A model generated the notes under the pieces. That model searched no databases. It had not been told where the DNA came from and was given only the letters and a program-made list of their open reading frames with translations. Below are positions 46,509 through 56,935 of a DNA stretch of 64,000 nucleotides, in pieces. The stretch is from NCBI GenBank assembly GCA_029378245.1, contig JARKIF010000006.1, positions 868,001 through 932,000 on the forward strand, read 5' to 3'. A program made the translations under genes and the position numbers. Every line of letters starts with the position of its first letter. The first letter of the stretch is position 1. Source of the DNA: Roridomyces roridus (Eukaryota; Basidiomycota; Agaricomycetes; Agaricales; Mycenaceae).

Positions 46509-49175
46509 AGCATTGATTGCCTGTCGATTATCCTTTCCTTTCTTCTGTGATGAAATCCACGACGTGGGTTGAATGTAGAACTTCAGTGGCAAGGTCTGGA
46601 GGCAACCTGCAAGAGTTACAGCGCGAGCCCAGGTACCCTATACCCTCCTGATTGAACATTCACCGCGCAGCCATCAAGAAAATCCCCCACCCGCCGAGGC
46701 GTAATGTCCAATGACACAGAACAGCGCCGGTCCCAAGTTATAGGCTGGAAAGCCCCGAGCTCCTCGCTCTGACGAGTTAATTTTGAGGCGGAACCAAGGC
46801 AGAACACCGACGGCAGTGGAAGTAAATCACAAAGATGCCAGTCTTGAACGATGGACAGCTGCAATGATTCTGAACCTGTTGTAGTTCGGATACGGGTTAG
46901 AATGATCGGGGATGTTGCTAGCTGTCGGAGAATGGAAGAACAGAAATGGCCGATGTGGGGATAAAGCGGGGGTGCCCAGATTCCAGGGAGGATTGGAGTT
47001 CAAATGGTCCAGCCCTCGAGTCTCAAGGCTAGAAGGCTGTAAAGGTTCCGTGACTTAGTTGCGGCATTTTGGAACTTGGGACTCCACGCAGGTGCGCCCA
47101 GACTAACAGCCGGGAGATGAATCTTGATGTTTATCTCGGGCGCCAAAATAACCGTGAATTGGGCTCCTCATCAGAGGAGCTGCAGGGTAAAAGGAAGGAC
47201 CTGCAGGGAGGCGTGGTTCAAGGAAAGTCCCATGCTTGATTTGCGGCGACTATGTGAAAAGAAATACCGAGCGCTCGGTCCTCGGTACGTGTGTCTGGTA
47301 TTCATAGTGAAGTAGACCCGGCGTCAGAAGACAGTGACGACGGAGGGAAAGAAAAATAAATACGCTGGTCACTGGGCGACCCATACGTCGTCTTGGGTTT
47401 TGTGCGGATCTTGGATTTGCGAAAAATAGCCCCGCATGCACTGCGGGCAAAGATCGGCGCGCTAAGTCCATGACGCACGCCCGTGCGAGTACAAGGAAGA
47501 ACGGACCTTTGAAGCACTCGGTCTTGCGCCCATATACACTTGATACGCCGGAGCACTGGAACACAGCGATCATCCACGGCGTTGGGAAGCCGCAAGCCGA
47601 AGGGCCGCTTCCAATAGCTTTGAGGAGCCGAAAACCAGCAGCGAGTACCCATCACCGATGGCTCTGGCTGGAGCAGGCAACGGCAAGGATATCGGCGAGC
47701 TGACCTCTGAGCATGCCACCCTAGAGTGTGTCGTCTGATTTAGATTATAAGCAAGGCGTTGTGCGGATCTGTAGGCTATTGCTGAAGAGCGGTGACCCTG
47801 GGGGTATAGTACAGAATAGAATTGCACTCGCACTCCTTATACCTGCAGACGTCAGCCCAAGTTCTCACCGAACACTACGGAGAATGTCACAGCAGAATGG
47901 CGTGAAATTGCGAAAACGGCCCTGGACTTCTGTATCTGAAAACCTTTGTCATGCCAGATCAAGAACTGTCGGGCCAACGTGGTCCATTACCTTCTTCATC
48001 TCGTATCGACCCGCTTCTGAATGGATGAAAGGGGTCGAAAATAGCAAAGGTTGCATCGAAAGCAAGCGAACTGTCTGTAGAATCATTTCGCACCAGCGTC
48101 ACGCCATATCGCGACAGTCGCACCGTGTTTTCAGCGAATTGAGACGGATCTTGTTCAAGACTTCTGGGAGAGACTGCAGATTGGGTCGCGTCCGCCGAGA
48201 CTTGGCTCTCGGTAGGGCCGTCGGAAACGAGTGATGTCGCAGTAGTCGTAGTAGAGCTATTGACTTGTAAAGCCGTGATGAGGCGTATGCATCGCTCAGC
48301 GCTGTGTAGTACGGTGCACACGAGATGTAGATTGAAAGCCAGAAGCATGTGTGAGACTACGAGGCGGGAATACCCAAAACGACCGCCGAGAACGAGTCGC
48401 GACTCGCGAGAGTCGCGCATTGAGGACGGGAAGGCTCGAGTGCAACCAGAAGAAAGCGGTGGTTGTGAGGCTGGAGAATTCCCCCGAGTGGATGGGCCAG
48501 GAAAATCAAGGTAAGCAAAGAGTTACTTATATGTAGCGAAGATGGTGGTGGTTTGATGTAAAGGAGTGAGATGCACGTGACAGATCACAGCCGTGATGCG
48601 TCACTGCTTGCATCTTGCCTTGATCCTTGACCCGGTAAATTTGCAGATGTAAATTTCACACTTATTTCCCGCCACACTATCTGCCTCCGACCAACCTCCG
48701 ACGGAAACTGCAAGGACCGTCGGTCCACTGACTGGTCGAGCCTGGGCCTTTCAACGGGCACTCGACCTGGGACCCAGTTATATCTGCCACCCTCTCTCGA
48801 GTCTCGAGTCTCGACCCGGGACTCCCAATGGGACCTAAATTCATCAAGGCACAAAGGTGGGATACATTGTTCTTTGGTGTGATACGAATGCTTAATCTGT
48901 TTAAAAAAAACCATAGCCAAATCATAGCTGTAGGGGATGTATTTGCCGGGTTACGCTCCCTCCTGTTTACCTCTCTGCAACCACCATACTCGGAAATCTG
49001 CACCACATCTCCCGCTGTATTCGCCCCTCGCTGTTTACAAATGGCTCGCCAAGAGCCTTCCCGCTTTACGACCGCTGTATGAGAAAAAAATGCGCGATGC
49101 GGGCATGCCGGGCGCTGCTGTCGTGATCGGCTGATATACTTGCAGGGACAAGGCTGTGCGGCGTCTTCGACTCCC
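46509..49175. other. No supported gene
   Basis: The Helitron 3' end should lie here, but I found no clear hairpin-CTRR terminus. A minus-strand frame at 47959-48420 has a hydrophobic stretch (VVSHMLLAFNLHLVCTVL) but no family. The promoter of the MFS gene is at the right edge. Confidence 0.35.
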
Positions 49176-51384
49176 ATGGCTTCCCTTCAGACAACCACCA
49201 CCACTACCGACGTGGGCACCGATGTCCCCCCTGTGCTTGAGGAGAAGGGTGTCGAGATGAGTACGACGGAGCCGCCGACGGAGTATCCGACTGGATTGAA
49301 GTTTGCTCTCCTCATCGCGGCTCAGTGTCTGTCGGTGTTCGTGCTGTCACTGGTGCGTCAACTCTGCGATGTTTGCGAGGGCGGAACCAAGCAATCTTGC
49401 AGGACAACACTATCATAGGTCACAATTCCTGCTGCCACACAGACGGAAAGCATTCTCATTCAGCATTGTAGCGACCGCGATACCCCACATTACGGATCAA
49501 TTTGGCTCTCTTGACGACGTAGGGTGGTATGGCTCTGCGTGAGTGACATCCTTGACTCGGGAGCTTCTACGAACTCGACTCGTCTACAGCTATCTCCTGG
49601 TATCTTGGTCCGCTCTCAATCCTTTGCCGCCGTCTTACCGCCATTGCAGACACTCGCCTCAACTCAGCTCCTCTTTGGCAAATTCTACTCCTTCCTACCG
49701 CTCAAATGGGTCTATGTCACCGCAATCGTCCTCTTTGAGGCCGGCTCCCTGCTGTCCGCCGCCGCCCCCAACTCGACCGCCCTTATTGTGGGTCGCGCGC
49801 TCGCTGGCCTGGGAGGTGCGGGAATATTCTCGGGAGCGATGCTAACCGTGGCAAACATCGTCCCGCTGGAGAAGCGCCCGATGTACACGGGTCTCGTGGG
49901 CGGGATGTATGGAGTGAGTGCCTCGTTCCCTTCCTTCGCTATCTCAAACCTCCCAGATTGCCAGCGTTGCGGGGCCACTAGCGGGCGGTGCATTTACTGA
50001 CAAGGTTTCATGGCGTTGGTGCGTATACTTAACAGTCGAACTTCTTAAACAACTAGACCATGGAGCAGGTGTTTCTACATTGTGCGTTCTTCTCATGTTT
50101 TCCTCCGCCCGCCCACCGACCCACACACAGAACCTTCCCCTCGGCGCCGTTACCCTCGCCGTGATCATCCTCATATTGAAAACGCCGCCCCCCGCCGCAA
50201 CTGACACCACCGCCGACAAGACCTTTGCTTCACGCATCAGGCTAGTGGACCCCTATGGCACCATCGTCTTCATCCCCGCCATTGTCTGCCTGCTCCTCGC
50301 GCTGCAGTGGGGCGGCTCCAAGTTCCCGTGGAATTCCTGGCGGATCATATTACTGTTTGTCCTGTTCGGCGTCCTCATCATCATCTTCGTGGGCGTGCAG
50401 ATAAAAATGGGCGATGGGGCGACTATCCCCCCGAGGATTGTCAGTAAGAGGAGTATCTGGAGCGGCGCGTTCTTTGCCTTTTGTCTTGGTTCCGCGTTCT
50501 TCATTCTGACATTCTACGTGCGTGTCCATTGCACTTGATTTCACTTCTCCTTCATTTCATCCTCCCTAGCTGCCGCTTTGGTTCCAAGCAATCCACGGTG
50601 TGTCGGCGGTGCACTCGGGCATAGACAATCTCCCTATCATCCTCTCGGTCGTCGTCGCGTCTCTTGTCGCTGGTGCGGTGATCACCGTCCACGGGTGCGT
50701 GTCTCTTGTATTCGGATGTTCGCTGCTCCTCTAACTAACGCGAGCGGCATTCAGTTACTACACGCCTTGGATGCTGCTCTCCTCCGTCGTCACCGCTATC
50801 GGCGCCGGGCTTATCTCCACCCTCAAGACCACCTCAGGCCACAGCCGGTGGCTGCCTTTCGAAATTGTGTGCGGGTTAGGTCTCGGATTCGGGATGCAGC
50901 AGCCGATGTTGACCGCACAGGCGGTGTTGGATATGAGTGATGTGCCCATCGGGACGAGTATAATGGTGTTTTCTCAGACGCTGGGTGCGCTCAATGTTTT
51001 TCTTTTTGTGAATACTAACAGAATACCAACAAGGCGGCGCCCTATTCGTTTCCATCGGCCAAAACGTATTCACGAACAAACTCGTTCAAGGGCTGGTGAA
51101 AAATGTCCCCGGTATCGACCCTAGCCTTGTCCTGGCCATAGGTGCGACGGATCTGCGGGACGCTATCCAGCCGCAGTTTGTGCCCGAAGTGTTGGAGGTG
51201 TATAATCAGGTCCGTAAACCTCTCTAGGCAACCCACGAACACTGCTAAAAGAATCCAACAGGCGTTGGTTGCCGCGTTCTACGTCTCCATCGCAATGGCG
51301 GGTCTCTCGCTGTTTGGTGCGCTACTGGTTGAATGGAAGAGTATCAAGGTGAAGAGTGTCGAGGTGGCCGGCTCTGAGTCTTGA
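49176..51384 (+). CDS. MFS drug:H+ antiporter (DHA2-type, 14 TM), with a 13-nt micro-exon
   Basis: The start [14 protein letters not shown] gives a cytosolic tail, then membrane helices. Joined exons show the DHA2 pattern: [41 protein letters not shown] (motif D1 region), [38 protein letters not shown] (motif C-like), [16 protein letters not shown] (conserved), [56 protein letters not shown] and [16 protein letters not shown]. Length and helix count fit 14-TM exporters of the plasma membrane that expel drugs or secondary metabolites in exchange for protons. WC-FYI-NLPL is assembled through a micro-exon of 13 nt (50069-50081) between introns of 50 and 49 nt. The first intron after LSL ends before GACAACACTATCATAG. 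No biosynthetic gene is near. Confidence 0.9.
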
Positions 51385-51813
51385 GCCGCTCTGGATTGCT
51401 TTGTGTACATATCTAAAACATCTTGCTCCTACAGCTATTGCGTTCTTTACTGTGTTTGTTACTGTTAGATTTATATAGAAAAAGACTCGGGGTGTGCTTG
51501 TCGACTGGAAAAGACTGGGAAGACAAGCCAAGTTCGGAGGAGGAATCGAACCTAACCTACCCGCAAGCAGCAAACGTTGTGCTGCTCCAGTGCAGAACCT
51601 TGGAAAGTACCTTTCCAGAGGATCGAGAATCACGGTGATCACGAGCAGATCTTGGTGCGTTTTGCAATCATAGCCTTGATAATACCTTGGTTCGCTTAGA
51701 CCCGGACGTGAATGCCACCCGCATACGACGAAACGGGGTGAGCAGACAGAGCCGTCGGTCATCGTACAAAAAGGAATCGCAGCACAGCACAGAGTATTGA
51801 ATTATCCAGCCGA
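51385..51813. other. Intergenic spacer with tRNA-like remnant
   Basis: A minus-strand GGTTCGATTCC B box is at 51542-51552. The flanking stem arms are imperfect, so it is not a complete tRNA gene. Confidence 0.35.
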
Positions 51814-52572
51814 ATGTCCGCCAACACCCACATGAACCCATACTGCGCCTGGTCAAACACACAGGTTCGACATGCAGTCCCAGTTGCGACTTCGGTACAC
51901 GGCGCCCTACCCTTTGCAGCAGACACCTGCACATCCAACATGGTGTCCTTTCAATTCACGGCCTTCAATCCAACGATCTTGAACTGCACCGTACTTGCCA
52001 GCAATATGACGGCACACTACCGTATCACGACGGATTTTTCAATGGCAGGATACACAACGCTCAAAAATCAAGACGGGAGAAATATCGCGTTGATTGAGTG
52101 GAGGAGGGACAAGCCACTTGTGGAGATTCGGAACATGGTTGTAAAACAGTTTGTTGCACACTGGCTAAAGCTCGCGGACGATTCTATGTGAGTACATTGA
52201 CGCATCTCTCGTGGTCATGAATTGACGGACATTCCCTAGCCATCACACGATGAAAGTCAAGGGCCAGAAATATATCTGGGTGACCCCACAACCGAATACC
52301 ACGCGTGTGAGAGGATTGTCTCCTGTGTTCCAACCTAACACTAATTTCCTGCTTGGTGTTGATAGCTATATCCCGCGGGAAACCACACAACTCCTGATTT
52401 GCTTGCACAGATCACTTGTGCGGAGGATGGAGTAGTGTCGCTTGACCTCGCTCCCTCCGTCATTACATCGGGGCTCCAAGACACTTGCATTGTCGCAACC
52501 TTTTTGCTACAATGCGGATTCACTTCGATTGAAGGGATACTTATTGAGGGGCGTGCTGCCCCCGAAATGTAG
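51814..52572 (+). CDS. DUF6593 protein, copy A
   Basis: Three exons joined at introns of about 50 and 60 nt. The chain reads NPTILNCTVLASN, HYRITTDFSMAGYTTLKNQD, IALIEWRRDKPLVEIRNM, HTMKVKGQKYIWVTPQ and LYPAGNHTTPDLLAQI, then LDTCIVATFLLQ-like QDTCIVATFLLQCG. This is the beta-rich order of DUF6593 (start with an ordinary residue pair, GIEW-like strand, KYxW, and a hydrophobic end). No signal peptide; it is probably cytosolic. Function is not known. A close paralog lies at 55814-56524, and between them is a membrane-anchored repeat protein on the other strand. The ATG at 51832 is an alternative start. Confidence 0.7.
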
Positions 52573-52739
52573 TGTATCTACTTCTCCAAGCCGAACAGCG
52601 CAACCCATAGAATCCGAGTAGGCACTTTATGTAATTTATGTCTATTATTCAAACTCTAGAATGGTCCGGGGGGAGGATCGAATGGCACGACCTACATACA
52701 CATCGAGTTTCATACGACCGTAAATACAGAGATAGGATA

Positions 52740-53060
52740 CGATGAAGGAAGCTATAGCTCACATCAATGCACCGCCTTTCCAGAAACCAGAAGAAAAGGG
52801 TATTAATTCACAGTATCCCCCAGGAAAAATCGTGAGCTTGAGAGCGGGGCAACCGTGAAGACAAACAAGTGGAGCTCTTATGTATACCACGACGAGGTGA
52901 TCTCCGGAATACATACTGCGGGCGGTCATCAGCCGATTATCTCGCAAACTTTGAAGGCATAGCCGAAAGATACGGTTCAGTTGAGTGTGGAATATCGGGA
53001 TAAGTATTTGGTTGTGATCGATATCTTGGCTGAAGGCCTGATTGGTGAAGCCAGCGGACC
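52740..53060 (-). pseudogene. Degraded duplicate of the YncE-like gene's promoter and first exon
   Basis: Reading both loci in the plus direction, GATGAAGGAAGCTAT, CCGCCTTTCCAG, CACAGTATCCCCCAG, AAAAATCGTGA, GCGGGGCAACCGT, ACGACGAGGTGATCTCCGG and ATATCGGGATAAGTATTTGG all occur in the same order here and at 32250-32630. The similarity covers the upstream region, the first codons (KLTIFPGGYCE versus KFTIFAGGYCE) and the beginning of the first intron, and then stops. The start ATG is changed to a non-start codon and the rest of the gene is missing, so no product is expected. Confidence 0.8.
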
Positions 53061-53256
53061 AAACGAGGAAGATCTGAAGCGACTTTGGACTTCTGTCCGT
53101 GAGGATCATCTGTTCATAATTGAAAGATGCATTCGACGTTGGCTTCCCCGAGACAGCAAGGATGCCTAGGAACTACGGGTGCATGTATCCTGCCACGCAA
53201 AATAGGAGTTGAGAGAAGTTGATCTGAATTTCCGGAGTGTGGACTGACCATATTCA

Positions 53257-54402
53257 TCACTCCGAATACCCAGGCGGTCCTTCAGTAGTGCTTCCACTCT
53301 CAACCTCCGGGTCAAGTTCAAGTTGACGGATCTGCGCCCCAAGGATGTCGTTATCCTCACGCGAGTTTGCGGCCAACTCGCGCTCTGTGAACATATGTTG
53401 AATAGCCGGACTTTGGCGTGTGCTGCCCAATGTCGCGACATCACTACTGGAAACGCGGGGCGAAGACGCCGCGGCTGTTTCTGCATCGCGATGTTTTGTG
53501 GCACGAGCTCGACGTCGGCGCCTGCGTCGACAGAGCCAAAGCCAGAATAGTAGCAGGGCAGCCAGCAGGAAGACAATCGTGCCGAGGATGATGGCTGCGA
53601 CCGTGCTTTTATCAGCAGGTTTACTGGATGCTCTCAAGTGAGTGTGAAGGATCACATTGGGAACGCCGCACCTGTCGGTGGAAGGTGAATGTAAATTTGC
53701 CAATGGGTGCGACGAAGGATTTATCGAGGGAGTCGCAGCCGGAAAGCTCGAGGGGCTTGTGTTAAGAGTATTACTGTATGCGCAGGTCAGTGGGAAGGAT
53801 CGAAGTGGTCAGTAACTCGAAGTAACGCAGCACCTGTGGGTTGAGGTTGAGGCTGAGGTTGAAGTTGAGGTTGAAGTTGAGGTTGAAGTTGGCGACTGGT
53901 CCAACGAAGGAGTTACTGACGGAGTTGAGGGCAAAGAGTTCGAGACGGTAGCGTTTTTGACACCCGCCCCGGTGTTGAAATTCCCGTCGTTGCTCCCTGT
54001 ATTGTTGTTCCCATTCCCACTCCCAGTGTCAAAGTTCCCGTCGTCAGACCCGCCGTCGTTGGACCCGTTGCCACTCCCAGTGTCAAAGTTGCCATCATCG
54101 GAGCCGCCGTCGTTGGACCCGTTCCCACCACCAGTATCAAAGTTCCCGTCGTCAGACCCGCCATCGTTGGACCCGTTCCCACCCCCAGTATCAAAGTTCC
54201 CGTCGTCAGACCCGCCGCCGTCGTTGGAACCGTTGCCACTCCCAGTATCAAAGTTCCCGTCATCAGACCCGCCGTCGTTGGCCCCGTTCACGCCGGCGGT
54301 TGCGCAATCTCCGCTGTTGTCCCCAGTGTCGTCGTCGCCATTTTCATTCCTACGCACGACGCCTGATCGAAGGTCGCAGGAGGGCGCGATGGAAGTCGAC
54401 AT
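53257..54402 (-). CDS. Single-pass membrane protein with Asn/Asp/Gly repeats and basic cytosolic tail
   Basis: Exons on the minus strand run from 54402 (MSTSIAPSCDLRSG) through a repeat region, a Ser/Thr-rich stalk, a membrane helix (STVAAIILGTIVFLLAALLL, near 53600) and a tail that starts RRRRRRRARATKHR and ends EGPPGYSE. The ectodomain consists of about five copies of an 18-residue unit with GSDDGNFDTGSGNGSNDG-type composition. The stalk is S-T dipeptides encoded by a (GTTGAG)n-like tract at 53840-53890. The layout of repeat ectodomain, S/T stalk, helix and basic cytosolic end resembles fungal cell-wall sensor or mucin-type proteins. There is no clear signal peptide in the proposed first exon, so the start is uncertain. 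Tail Pro-Gly-Tyr ends are common in these fungal proteins. Confidence 0.6.
53990..54290. repeat. 54-bp tandem repeat in the membrane protein gene
   Basis: The unit GTTGGACCCGTT...CCGTCGTCAGACCCGCC recurs about five times; copies differ by one or a few bases, and one has a 3-bp addition. It encodes an 18-residue unit. Confidence 0.85.
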
Positions 54403-54427
54403 GGGCAACTATCGCAGAGTGTGGTGA

Positions 54428-55813
54428 ATCCAAAAGGGCGGTTCCAAGCCGGTTACCGAAGGGCGAGAAGAGAGTAAAAACAGTTGGAACGCACATCTTG
54501 TCCGAACTTTATGTGTGATCGCGGGGAGTCGTGACGACCAGCATCAGGATCGCGTGGAATCGTTTCGCAGGCGCGAGATATTTGTGAAAGTAACCGCAGC
54601 CAGTGAGAGGAAATCAGCAGTCTTCGGGTATGAATAGAGCGTACTTCGATGGAGACGCGCATCGTGCATCTGCTGAATGGCCCTCCATCAGATATCGGAC
54701 GCAGAGACTAGTCACCAGGCCCAGGGCCTCGGGTGACAGTTAGTATTATGTACGTCGCAAGAGGGTAAAAACCCAGTTGCGTAGGAACTTCATCGTGCGG
54801 GGAGGTATCTCAGATCAGGCTGAACGTCTCCGGATAAAATACAGCGGTACAAGGAGCAGAAGATGGAGTTTGGGCGGAGCGAGGACTCTGTTGCCGAAGA
54901 GCAAGAAGTCGGAGGAAGCAGCAGACAACACTACAGTCAAAGATGCTGGGCAGGCAGGAAAGCATGGGACGGCTACAAAGAGAGACGTCGCAGGTGGGTG
55001 TAAGACGGCGGTGCTGCTCGAGAGCAAGGCCGTGCCAAGGCCGCGTGTAAGAAAAGATGATGTGGGCCCGCTCCCGTGTGGAATGCAAAGATAGTAGCTG
55101 CGCAAAGGAAAGGATCCCAGTGTCGCATGAGTGACACTTGCCCCGACTGCGTTCTGCTGGCATGCCGCCGGAGATGGTGGCAAGATGGCGCCGGCCACTG
55201 CAAGGAGCTGCAAGGTCCTGGCAAGGTCACTGTCAGAAGAGAAAGAGATGCGAATCAGGTGTTCCATCTGGAATTGCAGCCGGACAATGATCCGCGCCTG
55301 GTGTCTGATGATCATGCCGGGCTGACGCCGGCGCAGTCGCAGTCGCGGACCGAAGGATGGTGCCGGTATTATTGATCCAAGAGGTTCCTGCTGGCTCTGG
55401 TTCGGCATCGTCGGCATCCACAGTTGATATAAATCGACAACAAAAAACAGTTGTCCTGGGTTCATATTCCAATACATGCGCGGCCTCGACTAAATTCCAC
55501 ATCCAGTCGTCCTTGGGAATGTCATTTTGAAACCATGTGGCTTCGGGCTTACGCTAGCCGATCCGGGATTTCACGCGAATTTCACGGCATCCATGCGCAC
55601 CATGCGCTTTTCCGTTTATCCGTCCAACTATCCCCCCGCTTAGCTTCAATCGCTTGTGGGGGCTATGGTCGCCACCATTTTTGGAATACGTGTAGTTGAT
55701 CTATGGCCTGTGCAACTCGTATATCCGGTGAAGAACCTTCTACTCGCTCTTGCAATGCTATGATCGAGCAGAGATATAAACCAGAAACGATCTCGACATT
55801 GCTCATTCATCCA
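54428..55813. other. No supported gene
   Basis: The longest minus-strand frame (54815-55477, 220 residues) has no domain and no codon signal that I trust; it may reflect GC-biased composition. Confidence 0.3.
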
Positions 55814-56524
55814 ATGGTCACCACACACATGAACCCCTTCGCAACTTGGTCAAAACCACCAACTCGACACGCGGGGGTCTCATCCGTACACGGCGCCCTC
55901 CCATTCGCAATCGACCCCTCCGCATCCAGTACCTTTCTCCTGTATTTTACCTCCATGAGCCCCTCGATCCTCAACTGCACCATCCTCGGGCGTAACAACT
56001 TTCCTTACTTTCGGGTCACGACGGACTCGGACTCGGATATCCCGGGCTACACGAGCGTGCGGAATCCGGAGGGCACGGCGGTTGGGTTGATCGAATGGAA
56101 GGACCAGCCGATGGTGGAGGTGCGGAATGTTTTCGGGAAGCAGTGCGTCTCGAAGTGGTTGGCATTGTCGTGTGATGCGGGGTGCGTGGATCGGCGTTCC
56201 TAGACTTCCAGCACAAGTCACTTAGTACGGGTTTCAGGCATCGCATCATGAAAGTGGCAGGCGAGAAATATATCTGGGCACCGCGCAAAGGCGCAATCTA
56301 CGTGAGTCGAGAGCAAGTTGCAAAATTTTCCGACGAGTGCTGATTGTTCCTGGATCCAGTTGTACCCAGCGGGAACGTCCACACCCGAACTCCTGGCACG
56401 GATAATCCGCGCTGCGAACGGCACCATCTCGCTCGAGATCACACCCTCGGCCATATCCGCTGGGCTGCTTGAGACGTGTGTTGTCGCAACTGTGCTTCTA
56501 CAATGCGGACATAAGATTGACTGA
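55814..56524 (+). CDS. DUF6593 protein, copy B
   Basis: Three exons. The chain reads PSILNCTILGRNNFPYFRV, GYTSVRNPEGTAVGLIEW, QPMVEVRNVFGKQCVSKWL, RIMKVAGEKYIWAPRK and LYPAGTSTPELLARIIRA, then LETCVVATVLLQCGHKID. Each block lines up with copy A (ILNCT, IEW, MKVxGxKYIW, LYPAG, TCxVAT). The shared intron positions, at HRIMK and before LYPAG, confirm a gene duplication. It has no signal peptide. The function of DUF6593 proteins is unknown; they are expanded in Agaricomycetes. Confidence 0.7.
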
Positions 56525-56608
56525 GTTTACCTGGAGTTGATGGGTTGGTCTTCGCGTTGTACTATCATATTGTCCCTGTATGTTATTCGTAAATATTTCG
56601 TGTCACTA

Positions 56609-56935
56609 TGTAGCGGTGTAGACTGCTTTGAAGAGCCTGTCGCTGCGCGCGGTGGAGCAGAAGATGCGAGTCGGCGACGACGCAAGGAAGAGGCAGTCAA
56701 TTTGTAGACAGATCTGAGACACCAGGACGGTTGTAGGACGACGAGTCGACGTCACGACTCGCAGTTGAGGAAACCAGATAACTAGAGACAGACCGGCCGT
56801 GCGGCGAGGGGGGATATCAAGAACACAATATATTGACTGGTACAAGAGAAGACTCGTTAGAGTGTCTCTTGTCCAGGTGAAACAACATGAATAAAATGAA
56901 TAGATGACGAATCGTCGATCAGTCAGACCTTAACA
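56609..56935 (-). repeat. Copia 3' LTR, 327 bp
   Basis: On the minus strand it starts TGTTAAGGTCTG, right after the purine tract AAGGGGGGG, and ends CCGCTACA. The first 17 nt overlap the end of the RT frame. The matching 5' LTR is not found near 61.5 kb. Confidence 0.65.

Noticed and set aside
51480..51620. Possible tRNA on the minus strand near GGTTCGATTCC
   Set aside because: Total length is right, but arms show mismatches in the acceptor and T stem; no confident anticodon.
54815..55477. 220-residue minus-strand frame
   Set aside because: No recognisable motif or splice pattern; probably random opening in GC-rich DNA.
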